A DNA stretch of 64,000 nucleotides from Silene latifolia (GCF_048544455.1 NC_133529.1:48027456-48091455); one strand, 5' to 3'; counted from the first letter of the stretch, positions 46,424-57,484 are shown. Notes: a model not told the origin generated them from the sequence alone. Program-made: numbers and translations.

Positions 46424-46852
46424 CATATTTGGCACGCGAGTGTTCCGCCCCTCCTCTCTCCCTCTTTGCATTCCAGACTATGTTATTGCATTTCGACGCC
46501 TACGTGCTTGACCAATCGACCACGTAAGCTCAGATCATTCTGAGTCCCAGTCACGTTGCATAGATCGACCAACTTGACCAACTCCACCTTTAATCAACCT
46601 AATCAATCTACTAAATCCTGTAACGAGGGCACTTTCCACGCATATTCGAGTCGAGCAATCACTAAACGATAACTTTAGTCAATATCGTTTCGTCAAACAT
46701 GTAAGGCTGAGGGTGTAAATCCCATTTTATTATTGTACTTTTATTTTGTATCAATTAATGTAAATTTATATCTAAAGCACGTTCGAAAACCGATTTAAAA
46801 TCCACCTTTTAAAGCCGTTTTTAAGAAACAACAGAGGTTAGACGTCGCGAAG

Positions 46853-46910
46853 AAACGCAGCAGCAGCTGCGCCTGCAGGAAGGATCGCAGCCTTGTTGCA
46901 CCTCTTCTAG
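46853..46910 (+). repeat. Second motif cluster of D1 LTR
   Basis: ACGCAGCAGCAGCTGCGCCT and a decayed second unit ending TTGTTGCACCTCTTC, downstream of the TATA box, so within the transcribed part of the LTR. Confidence 0.75.
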
Positions 46911-47440
46911 AGGTTGCTTGCTGCTCCTGCTCTTCTTCTTCTTCCTCGACTTCCCGCAAATTTCATCTTTTCTTATTCTTTCATTTTCCTTCGTTCTTTT
47001 GTTATTTCCGTATATAAATCATATTTTAACAAATCCCTTTTTAATTACAATGCTTAATTCATCCTTAATCCCGGGTAATTCAATACTTGCGGGTTTTCGT
47101 CGTTTTAATTCAAATCGATTCTTCGGGGTTTTGACTTGTTCATGTCGAGGTTCTGAAAGTCCGAATTTGATACATATGCTTTCTTCCAAATCTTATTTAT
47201 CTAGTTTTGTCTTAATCAAACCTCAAGTTACGTCTTTTTGTATTTCCGACACGAGTTCATCGTATAATCATGTAAACCGTTGTAATTTCTCATTTTAATT
47301 CGTTTTATGACTTGCCTAGACACATATGATCGGTTAAAACACTTCAATTCGAGTCTAATATCGATAATCCATCTAAAATCTACCAACGAACAATAACAGT
47401 GTTGTGATTCTGACTTCACAGCCAGAACCCAGCTCGAGAA

Positions 47441-47498
47441 CAGACGCATGAAGTGATGCGCCTCTTCCAGAGGACGCAGCAGATGATGCGCCTGTTCT
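47441..47498 (+). repeat. Third motif cluster of D1 LTR
   Basis: Units GACGCATGAAGTGATGCGCC and GACGCAGCAGATGATGCGCC, each followed by TCTTC or TGTTC. The D2 equivalent is 53983-54036. Confidence 0.8.
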
Positions 47499-48332
47499 GG
47501 GTTGGTTTCTGCCCTGAACTTTTTCTCGCTTTGATGTAGCTTCTAATTACGGTTTAAATCAACTAATATTCATATTATCACCTCTAATCTGAAATATTTC
47601 CAAATTTTAATTTTAATTTTATTTTCCTTTTATTTTCTTCTTCGAAATCCCGTCTTTGAGCGTGCTTTTGACGTAGATCAAATAAAGCTTGCAACTTTTG
47701 TAATTTTAATTATTGTAATTCATTTATCACAATTGTTATTATGTATGATTTAATTGTATGGCATTCACATGTATCGAATCTAACATTCACTTCGACCAAA
47801 TTGTTTGCTAAAACACGTGTTAACCGACATAGTCTAATCTCACATGCTAGGATTAATCCATGTTTGTTACATTGCATGCATTACAACGACGACATATCAA
47901 GTATGAACGATTTCCCTAATCATTAGTAAAGGCCGCTATCGAGGCGGGCGGGATTAGGTGTTCGAATTAAAGATCTTCCTGATACGTACCATCACCCCTT
48001 ACTCAAGCTATCTCTGGACATCCGTGTCCATTGGCATCTCGAGAGTCATTCTAGACATAGAATACTAAGGGTAACGAGTTCTTAGTATTCATGTCATTAC
48101 TTTGTGTCTTGACATGGTACGAGGTATTCGAACGGTTTCCAATTTTCCACAATAAATTGGTGGCGACTCCATAAATGCAGGCTTATTCAACCTTTTACCT
48201 GTTTCAATGCCTCACAAATCGGTAACGGCCCATGACGTGCTTTGGCCAACCAAGGTCTCGTGGGAGAAGTGCCAACGCCTCAAAACCACAACGCGTGGGT
48301 GCGGGCGGCGGGGGTGACCCTTATCCACAGTT

Positions 48333-48350
48333 TGGCCACTCTGCTGGGGA
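48333..48350 (+). other. Primer-binding site of D1, tRNA-Arg type
   Basis: TGGCCACTCTGCTGGGGA, two changes from the intact D2 site at 54737-54754. Decayed by mutation. Confidence 0.75.
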
Positions 48351-49116
48351 TGATACACTTACGTGTTACCCAGGGTGAAACTTGAACAAGGTTAGGGAAT
48401 AGTTTATATGAGACAGTTGTCGATTTTCATTACTCGACCTTCATAGGTCGTTTCATTTGGACTTCCTAGACCCTAAACCAACCCATTCGACCAATCGTCC
48501 CGTCCGGACGGTCCAAATTCCTATCTGGGCCTATAGATGGATAACGATTGACGTCAACCATACTTTGGTGCATACTCATGTTTGTATCGAGAGCTTTCAC
48601 TACTCGAGGAAATGGACTAGGAACCGACCTTACTCATGTTTGGCACGGACCTCTCCCAGACCATGGTTTGATTGCTTGGTATGGAAACCCACCTTTTTAA
48701 GCCAAAACCCTTTAAATGCACTCAGCACACTATTATAATGCCCATATGTATGTTTGTATCATATACGTGATCACCATTTGTAAACAAAACCATGACGAAA
48801 TTTTGTAAAATAAAATCCATTTCAAAATATAAACATTTTCAAAAATGGTCTAAAACAGCGCAAAATAATCCGAAACTCTGTCCAAATGTCGAGCCAAACT
48901 CCGGGCCTCAAACCCATTACAAAACTCACTTCAAGTCAACACTCCTACAACTACACTACAGATGTCTAGGACAAACATTTCAAAATTTGTCATTTTCAAA
49001 TCCCACTTGACACAGTGGCACACACCCACTTCACGAGTCAAGTCAAATTTGAGTAAGTGTGCAAAAATGGTCGATCGTATTTTGATTCGTCGTCGATCTC
49101 TTTTCCTTAGTTCAAA

Positions 49117-50686
49117 ATGGTGGGAACTAGTCTTGGAAACGTTAATGGTCAACCCGAACAGCCCGCAAATGGTAATGATCAAATCCTAGCTATACTCCTT
49201 CGTCTCAAGAGAAGCCAATACCAAGCTTATGCTCGCCTTAACACTATCAAAGGCCGTATTGTCCCTGTAGAAGCTAGACTTCCCCCTGCAGAGGGTCCCA
49301 TTCCCGGCGCGCTCATACACGATAATCCTCCACCCTTTGAACAACCAGAAGTCAATCTTCCACCAGGTCCTTCTGAAGCTGAAAAGCGACTCCAGTATTT
49401 GGAGGTGCAACTAATGTATCTCAAGGGAGATGACATCTATAGGGAAAATAGTCGTAAATAAGAGGCAGTAAATGCTCAACTGCCAATTAACTTAAACATG
49501 ACTGACATCCCGAAGTTTAAGGGGCATGAAAACCCTTTGAACCATATTCGTGCATTCAAAGATTATATGTCTATCAAAGGCATTAAGCCAGAGATGTTCT
49601 TAAGGATTCTTCCTTCATCTTTTGATACTATTCCTAAGCAATGGTTCTACTCCTTGGATCACAAGAAAATTGTTACTTGGGACGATGCTGCAATTGAGTT
49701 CACCAAATAGTACGCAGATAATGCTGAAATTCAAGTCAATATGCGCACTCTAGAGTTCTTACCCAAAATGAGAAAGAAGGTTTCACCCACTTTCTAAGTA
49801 GTTGGAGAAAGACTAGCACGCAACTCGTTGAACGCCCGAACGAAGCTACTCTTGTTGAAAAGTTCGTGGACAATTTAAGGCCAATCTATGCGAACCATCT
49901 AAGGTACCAAAACATAAAGTCTTTCAAAGACTTAACTGTGCTAGGAACAAGAATTGAAGACAACATCCGTAAAGGACTCTTGTCTAAAACAGTAGGTCGC
50001 GGATATCAAGGCACAACGAGTCGTTCTTATGGCTCCACTAGCAAGACCGACGAGGTCAACCTTTTCGAATCGTCTACTAAGAAGAATAACCCGCAGAGGA
50101 AGTTCACCAACGTTGGTGACTCGTACTCCAATGCTCTAAAAAGATTGATTAAACAAGCCAAACTCCAACCCATAGGACCTACACTTGACCCAGAGGAAAT
50201 TCTAGGTTCTAGGATGAGAATGCCTACTACGAGTACCATAGGGGCAAAGGGCATGATACAGAGAATTGCTTCAAATTGAAGCATGCCATTCCGGATATAA
50301 TTGAAGATGGGCGCTTGCCTATACCTCCTGCAAGCAAGCCTAGAAATACTCAGAATCCTCTTGGAATTCTGATGATCATAGATGAGGAATCCATCTTGGA
50401 TTGTTCACACCTCATTTCTCCAACTGAAGATGAGGTCAATGCACTAGAAAATGAGGAGAGTTATTCCACCATCTCCCCTACTATCGCTGATTTTATCGCA
50501 TGGGCAAAGGGTGTAAGTAGACAAGTTTTAGAGCTAGAAGCTACAGTGGCATCCCTATGCAATCCAAGCAGTATACCTAGGGGAGACATGCCAGTGGTTC
50601 CAATCTTATCTCAAGGATCCACAATGCAAGAAGTGATCGCAGTGACCGACAATCTAGTCGAGCAAATAATCAGCCTAGAGGCTTAA
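49117..50686 (+). pseudogene. gag: D1 gag, decayed
   Basis: Homologue of D2 gag (55526-57478). Same start region, then a stop at 49459-49461, a TAG at about 49708 where D2 has a Gln codon, a one-base deletion near 49754 (shift), another shift near 50200 that removes the Cys/His knuckle, and a stop at 50684. Conserved blocks: EAEKRLQYLEVQLMYLKGDD, FKGHENPLNHIRAFKDYMS, WFYSLDHKKIVTWDDAA. The pattern shows ordinary decay. Confidence 0.85.
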
Positions 50687-50695
50687 ATCATAAGC

Positions 50696-51799
50696 TTGAG
50701 AGAGCTCAGTATCGTCAATGGAATATGGGCGGATGACGATGAAGATGTTTACCTCAAAGAATATCCTCTAGTCAAGGCTAGTGAAGATCAAGATGTTGAC
50801 CACCATACTCGCTCGGGACGTCCATATCAAAATGTCACTCAAGGACAAATGAGTGGTCCAGTTGCTAATGGTCCAACTACTAACACAAATCTCATCACAC
50901 CAAATGATGGCGAAGATACATCTGCTGACCATTTATTGAAACAACTTCAAAAGGCAAAGGCTGATCTTTCAGTCTGGCAAGTAGTTGTAAGTTCATTTCC
51001 TCATCGCCAGGCTTTACTACAAGCATTGGCTAAATTGAACGCAGCACACGACTTTACACCCAATGACGTCGTCAACCTAGTATTCCAAGACTCAGTCATG
51101 CTAAGTAACCTAGTTACATTTTCAGATGAGGACTTGCCTCCCTTTGGCGTCACTCATAACCTCGCTCTATACATCACAGTCACATGCTTGAAGAAAAACG
51201 TACCAATGACTTTTGTGGATGATGGCTCCGCAGTTAATGTCATACCATTAAAGACAGCATACAAGTTAGGCATGAATAAATCAGACTCGACTCCTACTAA
51301 CCAAGACGTTCGGGCATACAATGGAACGCGACGTAAAGTAGTGGAGCTAATTAACCTTACGGTGGCCACTGGGCCAATCGAGCGAAAGGTTAATTTTCAG
51401 ATAGTAGACATCGAGGCATCTTTCAATATACTTCTAGGTAGGCCCTGGATTCACGCTTCCAAAGCAATGACATCCAGCTTACACCAAAATATCAAGATCC
51501 CTCTAGATGGCAAGGTAGAGACGATCACTTCGTCACCTATCAATGCCGTAATAGAGAAAATGTCAAGCAACCAAGTAGTTACAGATCCAGTGCACGAGCT
51601 TGGAAGATTTCAAATCATAAACCTTATAGAGAGCAAGCTAGCTCCCTTGTACTTCAACCCATACTCCAACTTAGTGGTCAACCACATACTTAAATCCCAC
51701 GGATATTTCCTAGGAATGCCACTAAACCCAATCAGAGAGAGTACCTTTACACCTTTTAAGGAAGGTAACTCCCAAAAGATACCACCAGGCTTGGGGTAG
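50696..51799 (+). CDS. D1 gag C-terminus and protease
   Basis: Longest open frame of D1 (367 codons). The first part is the gag C-terminus (HTRSGRPYQN, LLKQLQKAKADLSVWQVV). The protease follows: VDDGSAVNVIPLKTAYKLG (DDGSA as active-site triad variant, about 51215-51270), an RAYNGTRRKVV flap region and FNILLGRPWIHASKA (about 51424-51465). It processes the polyprotein if active. It runs without the gag-protease stop that D2 carries at 57476, so that stop is not a family feature. Confidence 0.85.
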   Translation: MRELSIVNGIWADDDEDVYLKEYPLVKASEDQDVDHHTRSGRPYQNVTQGQMSGPVANGPTTNTNLITPNDGEDTSADHLLKQLQKAKADLSVWQVVVSSFPHRQALLQALAKLNAAHDFTPNDVVNLVFQDSVMLSNLVTFSDEDLPPFGVTHNLALYITVTCLKKNVPMTFVDDGSAVNVIPLKTAYKLGMNKSDSTPTNQDVRAYNGTRRKVVELINLTVATGPIERKVNFQIVDIEASFNILLGRPWIHASKAMTSSLHQNIKIPLDGKVETITSSPINAVIEKMSSNQVVTDPVHELGRFQIINLIESKLAPLYFNPYSNLVVNHILKSHGYFLGMPLNPIRESTFTPFKEGNSQKIPPGLG

Positions 51800-52087
51800 A
51801 AGCCAACGAAGGCCGAAACTTTCGAAATGCAACCCTATCTCCCTACACTAAATGGGTACTTCGTCATGGAAAGGAATTGTGAATATTTTCATGGATTTCC
51901 CGAACCTTGGTGGTACAAAGGCAATCAACTAGCTGGAATCGAGGTCTTCCATGATTGTTACTTCATTCCTCCATAAATGGTTCCTACCGTTAAAACTCGT
52001 CAGGCACCTTGTCTCGACGAACAGGCTGTTAGCCTTCTATTTTGAGAGGATTGCTTCGTCAAGGCAGCGTAGGATGAGATCATTACC

Positions 52088-52366
52088 ATGATACTTCAAG
52101 ATGACCATTTTAACCTTACAGCACTAATCACTGACACCAGCTCAAATCAGCAGAAAGGATGGAGCAAGTCGATCACGTGGACCAACAATCAAGGAAAACT
52201 CTTCAAGGTCACTACTGGAGAAGGAGAGACGTTCAAAGGAGAACCCGAAGACGATGAATTCGAGTCAGAGTCGGAATCAGAGTCGGAGTCGGAATCTAAG
52301 TCTAGAGAAGTCGCTAGAGAGTCTCCTCATATCGTCACTCCCCGCCCTTTTGTAGTATCGCCTAGT
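52088..52366 (+). pseudogene. D1 acidic linker after protease, truncated
   Basis: Frame starting MILQDDHFN, followed by EGETFKGEPEDDEFESES and a (Glu-Ser)n run coded by GAGTCG/GAATCA hexamers (about 52258-52305). D2 has the same region at 58482. It is cut by the LTR of D2 after PRPFVVSPS. Confidence 0.75.
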
Positions 52367-52779
52367 TGTAGACACCTCATTTCTGCACCTCCCGCAAACC
52401 ACCCGGTGATGATTGGGCCGCATGTTTGGTACGCGGAACGATTTATGACAGTTCGTAAGTTTATTGTCAAGTGATTGCTCAAACACTTGTGTATACCTCT
52501 TAATTGTCATCTACGCGCCGATACGGTCGTTTTGACAGTAATTAGAGTACATTTGGAGTCCGGGCCTAAAATCGTCTTCATTTTCTGATAACCGCTAAAA
52601 TCCCGAGTCGAATGTTCGGAATGTTCGGATATTTCTATTCCATATTTCACAATCTTTTAATCTTTGGTAAAGAATTTCCCGTAATATTCATACAAAATAT
52701 TAAGGAAAATAAGATTAATCCGTTATTCCATAAATTAAACACGGAAATCTTTCTTCCGCAGGAGGAAACCACTTGGGAA

Positions 52780-52840
52780 CAGACGCGGCAGTCTTTGCGC
52801 CTCTTCCAAGAGACGCGAGTGCATGCTGCGCCTCTTCCCA
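52780..52840 (+). repeat. Motif pair upstream of D2 TATA
   Basis: Units GACGCGGCAGTCTTTGCGCC and GACGCGAGTGCATGCTGCGCC (about 20 bases each), each followed by TCTTCC. Homologous position to 46261-46320 in D1 but with different spacers. Confidence 0.8.
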
Positions 52841-52935
52841 AGTCCTTTTCTGCGTATTTTTCGTATCTTTTCATATCTTTTCGAGATTCACTTCCAAAGT
52901 TTCTCCGAAAAACCCTAATTCCTCCACGTGATTAG

Positions 52936-52958
52936 TATAAATAGAGACCTTTGGTCTC
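52936..52958 (+). promoter_or_regulatory. TATA box and adjacent hairpin of D2 LTR
   Basis: TATAAATAGA (52936-52945) overlapping GAGACC-TTT-GGTCTC (52944-52958). The stem differs from D1 by one swapped pair and remains fully paired. Confidence 0.65.
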
Positions 52959-53387
52959 ACATATTTCTCACGCGAGTGTCCGCCCTTCTCTTCTCCCTTT
53001 GCATTCTAGACCACGTTCTTACTTTTTGGCGTCTACGTGCTTGAACTTTCGACCACGTAAGCTCGGATCCTTCTGAGTACCAGCCTCGTTTTGCATGACC
53101 GACCAATTTGACCAACTCCACAATAATCAACTTTAATTAATCTTAATCGTTTTCCTCTTACGAGGGCACTTTCGTTACATTCGAGTCGAGCATCACTAAA
53201 ACATAAACTTAGTTCATCTCGTTTCGTCAAACATGTAAGTCTGAGGGTGTAAATCTCTCTTCTATTATTGTTATTTACTTTTCGTAATCATTAATGTAAG
53301 GTTTATGTCGAAAGTACTTCTAAAACCGATTTGTAAAACCATGTTTAAAACTCTTTTTACGAATTATCAGAAGACAGACGTCGAGAA

Positions 53388-53450
53388 AGGACGCAGCAAC
53401 TGATGCGCCTCTTCGAAGGGACGCAGCACCTGCTGCGCCTCTTCGTGAGG
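53388..53450 (+). repeat. Second motif cluster of D2 LTR
   Basis: GACGCAGCAACTGATGCGCC and GACGCAGCACCTGCTGCGCC, each followed by TCTTCG; the second is the cleanest example of the GCAGCA / TGCTGC inverted repeat. Confidence 0.85.
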
Positions 53451-53982
53451 CTGACGCAGTTCCTGCTTCCTTTCTTCTTCCTTCGTCGCCTGTTAGTTTC
53501 GTTCCTTTGATTTCTTTCGTCATTGTTTGCTCTTGTTTCGTTCACATAATAGTTTTACATATTATTAATCACTATTAGTATATAATTCATCGTTAAATCC
53601 CGACTTAAATCCCTTATGATCCAATATTCGCGGGTTTTCGTCATTAAAATCAATCCGGGTTGTAGAAATTCGATTCTTTCATATTGAGCTTCTGGAATTC
53701 AATCTTTGGTATATTCCCATCTGCTTGTCCGTCATTAGTTCTTCATTAATTCGACATATTTAACCTAATTAGTTCACTCATGTCACTAATCAATCTTTCA
53801 TTCATGTAATTAATTCGTTTACATTGGTTTTGTCCATGTTTTATTGTTTTATGACTCATTCACATGTAATTAATGTATTAAATCACTTTCATCCGAGTCG
53901 AATATCGTAATCAATCATTAAATTCACCCATGAATACTAACAATTTGCGATTCGGCTTCACGACCGAACTCGACCTTAGAAT

Positions 53983-54036
53983 AGACGCAAAGAAGCTGCG
54001 CCTCTCTTCAGGCGCGCTCAGCTGCGCTGTTCCAGG
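53983..54036 (+). repeat. Third motif cluster of D2 LTR
   Basis: GACGCAAAGAAGCTGCGCCT and a decayed unit GCGCTCAGCTGCGCTGTTC. Matches 47441-47498 of D1. Confidence 0.7.
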
Positions 54037-54736
54037 TTGATTTCTGTCTCTGAACTTCCGTTCTGCCTTGACTTAGTTTAATTAGTTTACGTATTCAATT
54101 AATTGTCGTTCGTATTATCGCTTAATTTATGTTCGTTAATTCGTTCATTCTTTCTTTTCCAAAATTATCCGTTTTAAAGGTATTTTCGACATAAATCATT
54201 AATCCGTTGTAATTATTGTAATTTTCATTATTGTATTGTTGTATTTCTTTTATCGCATTGCTTGTATGTCTTCACATGTAATTGAATCTAAATTCCTACT
54301 TTGACATTTATTGTATGTAAAATTAATTGTTCACCGACTTAGTCTAATTCTCACATGCTAGGATTAAAACTTGGATGTTGCATTGCATGCATATAATCGA
54401 CAATATATCGAGTATAGACGATTTTCCCTAATCATTAGTAGAGGCCGCTATCGAGGCGGGCGGGATTAGGTGTTCGATCAAAAGAGCTTCCTAATACGTA
54501 CCCTCACCCCTTACTCCAGATCTCTGTGAACATCCGTGTTCATTGGCATCCACGAGAGTCATTCTAGACATAGAATGCTAAGGGTAACGAGTTCTTGGTG
54601 TTCATGTCACTACTTTGTGTCTTGACATGACACGAGGTATTCGAACGGTTTCCAATTTTCCACAATAAATTGGTGGCGACTCCACAAATGCAAACGCTTG
54701 TTTCCCAAGCGCCCCCGTGGGCCCGCGTCCACAGTT

Positions 54737-54754
54737 TGGCGACTCCGCTGGGGA
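54737..54754 (+). other. Primer-binding site of D2, tRNA-Arg
   Basis: TGGCGACTCCGCTGGGGA, three bases after the LTR. Its complement TCCCCAGCGGAGTCGCCA fits the 3' end of plant tRNA-Arg (ACG), whose acceptor stem is GACTCCG/CGGAGTC. The tRNA match is from memory of the tRNA structure. Confidence 0.82.
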
Positions 54755-55525
54755 TAATACACTTACGTGTAGCCAAAAGGGTGAAACTTGAACAAGGTTA
54801 GGGAATAGTTTGTACAAGACAATTGTCGGTTTTCATAACTCGGTCTTCCTAGATCGTTTCATTCGGCCTTCCTAGGCCCAACCCAACCCATTTGACTAAT
54901 CGTCCCGTCTAAACGGTCCTAATTCTTATTTGGGCCTAAGGATGGATAGCGATTGACGTCATCCATACCATGGTACATACTCTTGTTTGTATCAAGGACT
55001 TTCACTACTCGAGGAAATGGACTAGGAATCGGCCTTACTCTTGTTTGGTACGAGCCTCTCCACAGACTTCGGGTTTGATTGTTCGGTATGGCAACCCACC
55101 CTTTAAACCAAAACCCTTTTAAATGCACTCAGCATCCCGTTATAATGCCTGTATAAATGTTTGTACCTTACGTGATCACCATTTCTAAACAAAACCATGA
55201 CGATTTTTGTAGAATCAAAATCCCTTTAAAATGTAAATTTCGAAAAAGCCAATGATTAGGGCAAAACCGAGTCAAAACTCTGTCCATTTGTCGAGTCAAA
55301 ATTCCGGGCCCAAGCCCATTTCAAAACCTCACTTCGAGTCCACTCCTACAACTACACTATAGTTGACTAGGACACACATTTTCAAAATTTGTCATCTTTT
55401 CAAAACTCACTTGACACAAGTGGCACACACCCACTTCCCAAGTCAAAACATTTCTCTCTTAGTAAGTGTGTTAGAATGGTCGATCGTGTTTTGATTCATC
55501 GTCGATCTCTTATCCAGTTTCCAAG
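54755..55525 (+). other. D2 leader between PBS and gag
   Basis: About 770 bp without a gene, aligning with the D1 leader (48351-49116). Ogre-type elements often have an extra frame here; I see none that is conserved between D1 and D2. Confidence 0.6.
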
Positions 55526-57478
55526 ATGCCTGAAACAAGCGAAGTAAGCACCGACCAACCTCAGAATGGTAATGATCAAATCCTAACCGTGCTAGCTCGC
55601 CTCCAAGTTACTCAAGATCAAGTGCACGACCGCCTCGATACAATCGAAGGCCGAATTTATACAGTAGAAACGAGGTTGCCTCCTCGGGAAAGTGAAGTAG
55701 ATGATGGCTTTGTGAACACCTTCGGGGAAGAAAACCCTCTCATAGGAATGACTGCAGCTGAGAAACGACTCCAATATTTGGAGGAACAATTGATGTATCT
55801 CAAAGGGGATGACATTTATAGGGAAAATAACCGTAAGTATGAGGCCGTGAGTTCCAAGTTGCCAACCAACTTCAACATGACGGATATCCCTAGATTTAAG
55901 GGGCACGAAAACCCTTTGAATCATATCCGTGCTTTCAAGGACTACATGTCTATCAAAGGCATCAAACCCGAGATGTTCTTAAGGATCTTTCCTTCATCTC
56001 TTGACACCATCCCAAAGCAATGGTTCTACTCTCTAGAACATAAGAAGATCGCTACTTGGGAAGATGCCGCGATCGAGTTTGCTAAGCAATATGCGGATAA
56101 TGCTGAGATCCAAGTCAACATGCGCACTTTAGAGGTTCTTACCCAAAATGACAAAGAAGGTTTCACCGACTTCCTAAGTAGGTGGAGGAAGACTAGTACC
56201 CAACTAGTTGAACGCCCAGACGAAGCTACCCTCGTGGAGAAGTTCGTGGACAACCTAAAACCCATCTATACAAATCATTTGAGGTACCAAAACATCAAAA
56301 CTTTCAAAGATTTAACCGTACTAGGAACAAGGATCGAATATGACATCCGTAAAGGGCTCTTGTCCAAAACGGTAGGCCGAGGATATCAAGGCTCAACAAG
56401 TCGTTCTTACGGCTCCACTAGCAAGACCGATGAAGTTAACCTCCTCGAACCATCCAAGAAGAGTACCCCACCGAGGAAATTTACAAATCTTGGGGACACT
56501 TACTCCAATGCTCTAAAAAGGTTGATGAAACAAGGCAAACTCCAACCCATAGGCCCTACACCCGAACCAGAAAAGAAATCCAAGTTCTGGGACGAGAATT
56601 CATACTGCGATTATCATAGGGGTAAGGGACATGACACAGAAAAATGCTACAAATTGAAAAATGTGCTTCAAGACATGATTGAGGATGGTCGACTACCAAT
56701 ACCGCCGGGAGGTAAGCCGAACAACACTCAGAATCCTCTTGGAATTCTAGTGATCACAAGTGAAGAATCTACCTTAGATTGTTCAAACCTCATTTCCCCA
56801 GTCGAAGATGAGATCCACGCGATTGAGAATGAAGGGTTCTACTCTACCATTTCCCCTACCATTACCGACTTCATCGCATGGGCAAGGAGTGTGGATAGGC
56901 AAGTTTCGGGATTGGAAAATGTGGTGACAACTTTACATGACCCCAATGCAACACCTAAAGAACATGCGCCACTATTTTTCTCCCGAAATGCTACTATGCA
57001 AGAAGTAGTCGCCGTGGTTGATAAACTAATCGACCAAATTACACAATTAGAGGACGAGATCATGAGAATGAGGGAACTAGCTACAGTCAATGGAGTATGG
57101 GCCGATGATGATGAGGACGAGTATCTCATTGAACACTCCCTAGTCAAGGAAATAGTCCAAAATGGTGAAGACCAAGATGTGGACCACCTAACTCGTTCGG
57201 GGCGTCCATATCAAAGTACTACTCAAAATGGTCCAGCCAACGTTATCACACCAAATGATAACGAAGATGACTCTAGTGATCATTTGCTAAAGCAATTACA
57301 GAAGACAAAGGCTGATCTTTCAGTCTGGCAACTAGTAGCAAGCTCATTCCCACATCGCCAAGCTTTACTACAAGCTTTGGCCAAACTAAACGTAGCACAT
57401 AACTCCACACTCGACGATGTAGTCAACTTGGTCTTCCAAGAATCACCGAAGCTAAGTAATCCTATTACTTTCTCATAG
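55526..57478 (+). CDS. gag: Tat/Ogre-type gag of D2
   Basis: 650 codons from ATG 55526. The N-terminal third is polar, with a coiled-coil-like stretch (TAAEKRLQYLEEQLMYLK). The capsid core follows (FKGHENPLNHIRAFKDYMS, PKQWFYSLEHKKIATWEDAA, DFLSRWRKTSTQLVERPDEA) and a nucleocapsid knuckle of the unusual form C-x2-H-x4-H-x4-C (CDYHRGKGHDTEKC, about 56606-56647). A long C-terminus carries HLTRSGRPYQ and LLKQLQKTKADLSVWQLV. It ends at a TAG (57476-57478) in the protease frame; D1 lacks that stop, so it is probably a nonsense mutation and not a gag-protease boundary. Otherwise intact. Confidence 0.88.
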   Translation: MPETSEVSTDQPQNGNDQILTVLARLQVTQDQVHDRLDTIEGRIYTVETRLPPRESEVDDGFVNTFGEENPLIGMTAAEKRLQYLEEQLMYLKGDDIYRENNRKYEAVSSKLPTNFNMTDIPRFKGHENPLNHIRAFKDYMSIKGIKPEMFLRIFPSSLDTIPKQWFYSLEHKKIATWEDAAIEFAKQYADNAEIQVNMRTLEVLTQNDKEGFTDFLSRWRKTSTQLVERPDEATLVEKFVDNLKPIYTNHLRYQNIKTFKDLTVLGTRIEYDIRKGLLSKTVGRGYQGSTSRSYGSTSKTDEVNLLEPSKKSTPPRKFTNLGDTYSNALKRLMKQGKLQPIGPTPEPEKKSKFWDENSYCDYHRGKGHDTEKCYKLKNVLQDMIEDGRLPIPPGGKPNNTQNPLGILVITSEESTLDCSNLISPVEDEIHAIENEGFYSTISPTITDFIAWARSVDRQVSGLENVVTTLHDPNATPKEHAPLFFSRNATMQEVVAVVDKLIDQITQLEDEIMRMRELATVNGVWADDDEDEYLIEHSLVKEIVQNGEDQDVDHLTRSGRPYQSTTQNGPANVITPNDNEDDSSDHLLKQLQKTKADLSVWQLVASSFPHRQALLQALAKLNVAHNSTLDDVVNLVFQESPKLSNPITFS

Positions 57479-57484
57479 GAAGAT

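Larger units (their letters stand above)
45843..48329 (+). repeat. 5' LTR of D1 (about 2.49 kb)
   Basis: TGTAGATACC to CCACA. Recognised by its alignment with 52367-54733. It carries three clusters of GACGCAGCA...TGCTGCGCCTCTTC units (46261-46320, 46853-46910, 47441-47498), a TATA box at 46401 and a hairpin directly after it. Diverged in many places from the D2 LTR. Confidence 0.87.
45843..52366 (+). mobile_element. Tat/Ogre-type element D1, 5' part
   Basis: LTR 45843-48329, tRNA-Arg-type PBS, decayed gag, protease and an acidic linker, ending abruptly at 52366 where the LTR of D2 begins. D1 and D2 align over LTR, gag and protease, so they are copies of one family. The simplest reading is that D2 inserted into D1; the rest of D1 would then lie beyond D2, outside the window. 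TSD not testable. Confidence 0.83.
52367..54733 (+). repeat. 5' LTR of D2 (about 2.37 kb)
   Basis: TGTAGACACC to GTCCACA. It aligns with the D1 LTR, with indels. Motif clusters at 52780-52840, 53388-53450 and 53983-54036, TATA at 52936. Confidence 0.88.

Noticed and set aside
46918..47298. 126-codon frame in the D1 LTR
   Set aside because: Lies in the LTR and is not conserved as a frame in the D2 LTR; Leu/Phe/Ser-rich translation of T-rich DNA.
57476..57478. TAG between gag and protease as a programmed readthrough stop
   Set aside because: D1 has no stop at the homologous codon, and D2 has several other stops; simple decay is more likely.
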